From Burkholderiales bacterium (GTDB taxonomy: Bacteria; Pseudomonadota; Gammaproteobacteria; Burkholderiales; SG8-39), in NCBI GenBank assembly GCA_014860395.1, contig JACZJU010000175.1:1-54694 (forward strand): a stretch of 54,694 bases of DNA, read 5' to 3'. This document shows, in pieces, positions 51,232-54,694 of this stretch (positions are counted from its first letter, which is position 1; every line of letters begins with the position of its first letter). The translations under genes and the position numbers were made by a program. The notes under the pieces were generated by a model, which made no database searches, was not told the DNA's origin, and worked only from the letters and a program-made list of their open reading frames with translations.

Positions 51232-51999
51232 TCAGAGGCCGACAGCGCCCGGTACCTGGTCGGTGATGTAGCCGAGCAGGCGATTTTCGATCATGCGCGG
51301 ATTCTCGCCATTGGCGATTGAGATCAGGCCGTCGACCACGATCTCGCGCGCCAGCACCTGGCGCGCGATCAGCGCTTTCAGCTTGTTCGCCACCGGCAGG
51401 AACACCAGGTTGGCGAGCCCCACGCCGTAGATGGTCGCCACGAAAGCCACCGCTATGCCGCTGCCCAGTCGTGCCGGCTCGGTCAGGTTCTCCATGACAT
51501 GAATCAGCCCCAGCACGGCCCCGAGGATGCCGATCGTCGGTGAATATCCGCCGGCGGCTTCCCAGATTCGCGCCGCCTGCCGGTGATATTCCTCGAAGCT
51601 GATGATTTCCACCTCCAGGGCTTCGCGCAGTTTCTCCGGGCCGGCGCCGTCGGCCAGCAATTGCAGGCCCTTGCGCGCGAACGGGTCGGATGTCATGTCC
51701 GCATGCTGCTCGAGTGCGAGCAGTCCCTCCCTGCGCGCCGAAAAACTCCAGCGCAGGATTTCCGCGATGATGTCCTGTGGCGCGAACTGCGGCGGCAGCA
51801 CCACCCATTTCGCCATTTTTATGCCGCGCACGAATACGCGCACCGGACTTTGCACCATCACTGCCCCGACGGTTCCGCCGAGCACGATCAGAAATGCTGC
51901 GCTTTGCAGCAAAGAGCCTACATATCCACCCTCGAGGAGTTGCCCCCCGATGATGCCTGCCAGGGCGATCGCGATGCCGATGAGGCTGCCAAAATCCAC
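51232..51999 (-). CDS. motC: Stator protein MotC (MotA family)
   Basis: A 255-residue membrane protein with the four-helix MotA pattern: MDFGSLIGIAIALAGIIGGQ, AAFLIVLGGTVGAVMVQ, GGYSPTIGILGAVLGLIHVM and GIAVAFVATIYGVGLANLVF. The cytoplasmic torque loop carries charged residues (LRWSFSARREGLLALEQH). It starts 3 bases after the fliA stop. Confidence 0.96.
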   Translation of the reverse strand: MDFGSLIGIAIALAGIIGGQLLEGGYVGSLLQSAAFLIVLGGTVGAVMVQSPVRVFVRGIKMAKWVVLPPQFAPQDIIAEILRWSFSARREGLLALEQHADMTSDPFARKGLQLLADGAGPEKLREALEVEIISFEEYHRQAARIWEAAGGYSPTIGILGAVLGLIHVMENLTEPARLGSGIAVAFVATIYGVGLANLVFLPVANKLKALIARQVLAREIVVDGLISIANGENPRMIENRLLGYITDQVPGAVGL

Positions 52000-52002
52000 A
52001 AC

Positions 52003-52719
52003 TCAGGTGTTCCGTATCTGGCTGCGCAAGCGCGCGATCGCCTGGCTGTGCAGCTGGCAGATGCGCGATTCGCTCACACCGAGCGTCTCGCCGATTTCGC
52101 GAAAATTGAGTTCCTCTTCGTAATACAGGCCCATCACCACCTTCTCCCGTTCCGGCAGCCCCTCGATCCCCTTCACCAGCCGCTCGCGCAGTTTGCGATC
52201 GAGCAGCGCTTCAAGCGGGTTGGCCTTGCTGTCTTCGCAATGGCGCTCGAGATAATCGCCGCCGTCGGCGTGACTGAAGTCCTCGAACGAGATCAGCTGG
52301 TAACCGCGCGCGTCCTGCAACATCTTCTGGTAATCGCCTAGCGGCATGTCCAGCTCACTCGCCACCTCGTGTTCCGTCGGTGCGCGGCTCAATCGCTGCT
52401 CGAGCTTGCCGATCGCACCCTCGATGCGGCGCAAGTCGCGCCGAAAACTGCGCGGCAGCCAATCGGCCTGGCGCAAGCCGTCGAGTATCGCGCCGCGAAT
52501 ACGCTGCGCCGCGTACGTCTCGAACTGCGCGCCGTGCGATTCCTCATAGCGGTTGACAGCATCGAGCAGGCCGAGCATGCCGGTCTGGATGACATCGTCG
52601 AGTTCGACACTTGCGGGCAGCTTCGCCATCATGTGATGGGCGATGCGCTTGACCAGTGGCGCGTACTTCGTCAGATACTGATCGGTGTCGCGGGTGGCGG
52701 TAGCGGTAGCGGTATACAT
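52003..52719 (-). CDS. fliA: Flagellar sigma factor FliA (sigma-28)
   Basis: A 238-residue sigma factor. Region 2 has YAPLVKRIAHHMMAKLPASV, ELDDVIQTGMLGLLDAVNRY and AAQRIRGAILDGLRQADWLP; region 4 has LPEREKVVMGLYYEEELNF and REIGETLGVSESRICQLHSQ. It should read the five sigma-28 promoters annotated here, with FlgM as its inhibitor. A short ACCGCT repeat encodes the TATATAT N-terminus. Confidence 0.97.
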   Translation of the reverse strand: MYTATATATRDTDQYLTKYAPLVKRIAHHMMAKLPASVELDDVIQTGMLGLLDAVNRYEESHGAQFETYAAQRIRGAILDGLRQADWLPRSFRRDLRRIEGAIGKLEQRLSRAPTEHEVASELDMPLGDYQKMLQDARGYQLISFEDFSHADGGDYLERHCEDSKANPLEALLDRKLRERLVKGIEGLPEREKVVMGLYYEEELNFREIGETLGVSESRICQLHSQAIARLRSQIRNT

Positions 52720-52739
52720 GATGGCCCCTGGTGACTGGA

Positions 52740-53606
52740 TTACGCCGCGGCGGCGCGCGGGCGGTTTGAGTGGATCAAGCGGCGCATGAAATCATCGAAG
52801 CCGCTATCGTCTGCTTCGGCTCGCGGCCAGCCGGTGATTGCCTGAGCCAGGCTGCGGAAGCTCCCCGCCGCCGCCGCCTTCGGAAACGCCGCGACTACCG
52901 GCAGGCGCAAGCGCGCCGCATGCTGCAGCTTGTCGTCCGTGGGAACATGCCCCATGAAGGCCAGCGATACCTGCAGATAGCGCCGCGCCGTGCCCGCCAT
53001 GTTGCGGAAAATGGTCCGGGCCTCGGCTTCGCTGCCGACATTGCTGACCAGAACATGGAATTCGCGGCGCGCGAACTCGTTCGCCAGGCGCTTGATCAAT
53101 GCGTAGCCCGCAGTAATTGCGTTGGCGTTGCCCCCGGTGATGACGATCACGTCCTGTGCCGCGGCATCCGGCCAGAGCAAGGCGCTCGCGCTGCCCGGTG
53201 CGGCGTCCACCAACAAGGTATCCACCGGGAAGCCGAGGCGGCCGCAACGCTCCACCAGGCGCTGCTGCTCGGACGCCGGCAGCTGCGCGAGCGAACGGGC
53301 GCCGCGCGCGAGCGGCAGTATCAGGATTCCGGCCGGGCCGCGCACGATCACCTCGTCCAGGTCCCGCTTTTGCCTGATCACGTCCTCGAGGTCAAAGCGC
53401 GCCTTCAGGCCGAGCGCGGCCGTCACGCCTTGCGCGGCCGGATGTTCGTCCAGTATCAGCACGTCGCTGCCGCGTTCGGCCAGCGCCCCGGCAAGATTGA
53501 CAATAGTCGCCGGCGTGCTGCCGCCGGTGCCGGCGCTGATCGAGATTACGCGCAGACCGCTGCGGTCGAGCAGCCGGCGCAGGCCTTCGGCCTGGTCGGG
53601 ACGCAT
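52740..53606 (-). CDS. flhG: FlhG/FleN-like MinD-family protein with degenerate P-loop
   Basis: A 288-residue protein from the ATG at 53604-53606 (MRPDQAEGLRRLL). Fold and context match FlhG, the MinD-type ATPase that limits flagellar number with FlhF: VNLAGALAERGSDVLILDEH, VDTLLVDAAPG and VIVITGGNANAITAGYALIK. The deviant Walker A is not intact: the site reads ISAGTGGSTPATIVNLA, without the signature or P-loop lysine and one residue short. ATP hydrolysis is therefore doubtful. It lies between flhF and fliA as usual. Confidence 0.88.
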   Translation of the reverse strand: MRPDQAEGLRRLLDRSGLRVISISAGTGGSTPATIVNLAGALAERGSDVLILDEHPAAQGVTAALGLKARFDLEDVIRQKRDLDEVIVRGPAGILILPLARGARSLAQLPASEQQRLVERCGRLGFPVDTLLVDAAPGSASALLWPDAAAQDVIVITGGNANAITAGYALIKRLANEFARREFHVLVSNVGSEAEARTIFRNMAGTARRYLQVSLAFMGHVPTDDKLQHAARLRLPVVAAFPKAAAAGSFRSLAQAITGWPRAEADDSGFDDFMRRLIHSNRPRAAAA

Positions 53607-53613
53607 TCTAGGA

Positions 53614-53690
53614 ACCCATAGCAAAAGTCATTTTGCTACGCTCCGATTCAGGGGAGTACGCGGGGAGGTCTCCCCTCGTATTGCTATGTA
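53614..53690 (+). repeat. R1 intergenic element, copy C
   Basis: Stem TAGCAAAA-GTCA-TTTTGCTA (53619-53638), CGCTCCGATTCAGGGGAGTA, then stem ACGCGGGGAG/CTCCCCTCGT (53658-53679). It fills the whole flhF-flhG gap, antisense to both genes. It is the best-preserved form of the first half of the element. Confidence 0.8.
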
Positions 53691-53692
53691 CT

Positions 53693-54694
53693 TTATCCAA
53701 GGCTCGCTCCGGCAAAGGCGCCGCTCGCCGGCGTGGTGGCCAGCATCAACTGGCATTCGGCCACGTCGAGATGGTGCACAGAAGGCGTGGTGACGGGGTT
53801 CAGCGCGCGCGAGAGCAGATACTCCCGGTCCGGCAGATGCAGGTCCTCCGGAACGCGCTGGCCGTCAGTGACATAGTGCAGCGCCAGCTGGTGGCGTATG
53901 GTGACGTCGAGCGCGGTGGCGACGCCCACCGCCTCGTCGGTCTTGGTGATGATGCACCCGTTTACCCCGCCGCCGCGATACACGCGCACCACGTCGTCCA
54001 GGGTTTCGCCGTTGCCGGTGGCGTTGAGCAGCAGCAGGCGCTGCACCTGGGTCCCGGTAGCGGAAAGCATAGAGAGCTGCTCCGCGACCATCTCGTCGCG
54101 CTGACTCATGCCCACCGTGTCGATCAGCACCAGGTGTTTGCCGCGCAGGTCGTCGAGCACGAACTGCAGGTCGGATGCGTCCTTGACGGCGATTACGCGC
54201 ACGCCCAGGAGCTTGCCGTAGATGCGCAGCTGCTCGTGGGCGCCGATACGATAGCCGTCCGTGGTCAGCAGCGCGAGCCGCTCGGCGCCGTAGCGCACGA
54301 CGCAGCGCGCGGCGATCTTCGCCACGGTGGTGGTCTTGCCGACGCCGGTCGGGCCCACCAGCGCATAGACGCCGCCGCGTTCGACGATCTCGTCCGCCCC
54401 AGCGACGGTACGCAGGTTGCGATCGAGCACCGCTTTCACCCAAGCGAGCTTCTCCTCCGCACCCAGCCCAGAGGGCATCTTCGCGAGAAACTGCCGCGCC
54501 AGCCCCGCGCTAAATCCTGCGTGCAACATGTCGCGCAGCACGCGGGCCTTGCCCGGCTCGCGCCGCTGCGCCGTGTCCCAGGCCTGATAGACGAGCTGCT
54601 CTTCCATCAATCCGCGCATCGACTTGATCTCGCTGGCGAGGCTGCGCGAGCCCGGCTCGTCGGCCGCGGCGGCCGCAACCGTAGCCGCCACCGC
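53693..54694 (-). CDS. flhF: FlhF signal-recognition GTPase, C-terminal part (cut by window edge)
   Basis: At least 332 residues are visible; the N-terminal region is outside the window. The SRP-type GTPase domain has G1 GPTGVGKTTTVAKIA, the segment TTDGYRIGAHEQLRIYGKLL, G3 LIDTVGMSQRD and G4 ITKTDEA. FlhF sets the site of polar flagella and recruits early basal-body proteins, with FlhG as partner. It is the first visible gene of the flhF-flhG-fliA-motC-motD operon. Confidence 0.96.
   Translation of the reverse strand, partial: AVAATVAAAAADEPGSRSLASEIKSMRGLMEEQLVYQAWDTAQRREPGKARVLRDMLHAGFSAGLARQFLAKMPSGLGAEEKLAWVKAVLDRNLRTVAGADEIVERGGVYALVGPTGVGKTTTVAKIAARCVVRYGAERLALLTTDGYRIGAHEQLRIYGKLLGVRVIAVKDASDLQFVLDDLRGKHLVLIDTVGMSQRDEMVAEQLSMLSATGTQVQRLLLLNATGNGETLDDVVRVYRGGGVNGCIITKTDEAVGVATALDVTIRHQLALHYVTDGQRVPEDLHLPDREYLLSRALNPVTTPSVHHLDVAECQLMLATTPASGAFAGASLG

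Overview
This 54.7 kb window is a chemotaxis, c-di-GMP and flagellar locus from a GC-rich Gram-negative bacterium, most likely a betaproteobacterium (Rhodocyclales/Nitrosomonadales-like). The basis is the P- and L-ring genes, FleS/FleR-type sigma-54 control, FliA/FlgM late control, a stand-alone FlhB C-terminal homologue (FlhX), FlhF/FlhG and MotC/MotD stators. The genus cannot be named from sequence alone. I see no rRNA, tRNA, CRISPR array, insertion sequence or phage gene.

Layout. 1-3573 (minus): CheZ-like membrane protein, cheY, cheA, cheW (cut by the window edge). 4103-7099 (plus): histidine kinase, receiver-PAS-kinase and a NarL/LuxR-type regulator with overlapping ends. 7136-9851 (minus): EAL-receiver phosphodiesterase, a 54-residue protein and an HDOD protein. 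10193-13045 (plus): two paralogous GGDEF proteins. 13238-13696 (minus): TPR protein. 14333-21352 (plus): fliC, flaG, fliD, fliS, fliT, a second fliK-like gene, flhX and a YcgR-like PilZ gene. 21719-24425 (minus): fleS, fleR, fliE. 24674-35941 (plus): fliF-G-H-I-J-K-L-M-N-O-P-Q-R. 36267-47853 (minus): flgB-C-D-E-F-G-H-I-J-K-L and a lipoprotein. 48314-50198 (plus): flgA, flgM, flgN and a small ORF. 50358-54694 (minus): flhF (cut), flhG, fliA, motC, motD. flhA, full-length flhB and a FleQ- or FlhDC-type master regulator are not in the window.

Regulation readable in the DNA. Five close matches to the sigma-28 (FliA) consensus lie upstream of the EAL operon, the first GGDEF gene, fliC, fliD and flgM. 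Two sigma-54 matches lie in the fliJ-fliK gap and upstream of flgB. With FleS/FleR, FliA and FlgM encoded here, the window carries most of its own transcriptional hierarchy, and c-di-GMP synthesis and breakdown appear wired into the late flagellar class.

The least explained signal is in the gaps. One family of two-hairpin elements (called R1 here; about nine copies, one degenerate) has a core near GGGGAGCACGAGGGG. It occurs mostly in flagellar gaps, often just ahead of a ribosome binding site, and once inside the 5' end of fliP. A second family (X and Y hairpins) occurs at two convergent gene junctions; its stems change sequence between copies while base pairing is kept. Other points are a membrane-anchored CheZ-like protein, a FlhG whose P-loop has lost its lysines, and a second FliK with an internal duplication.
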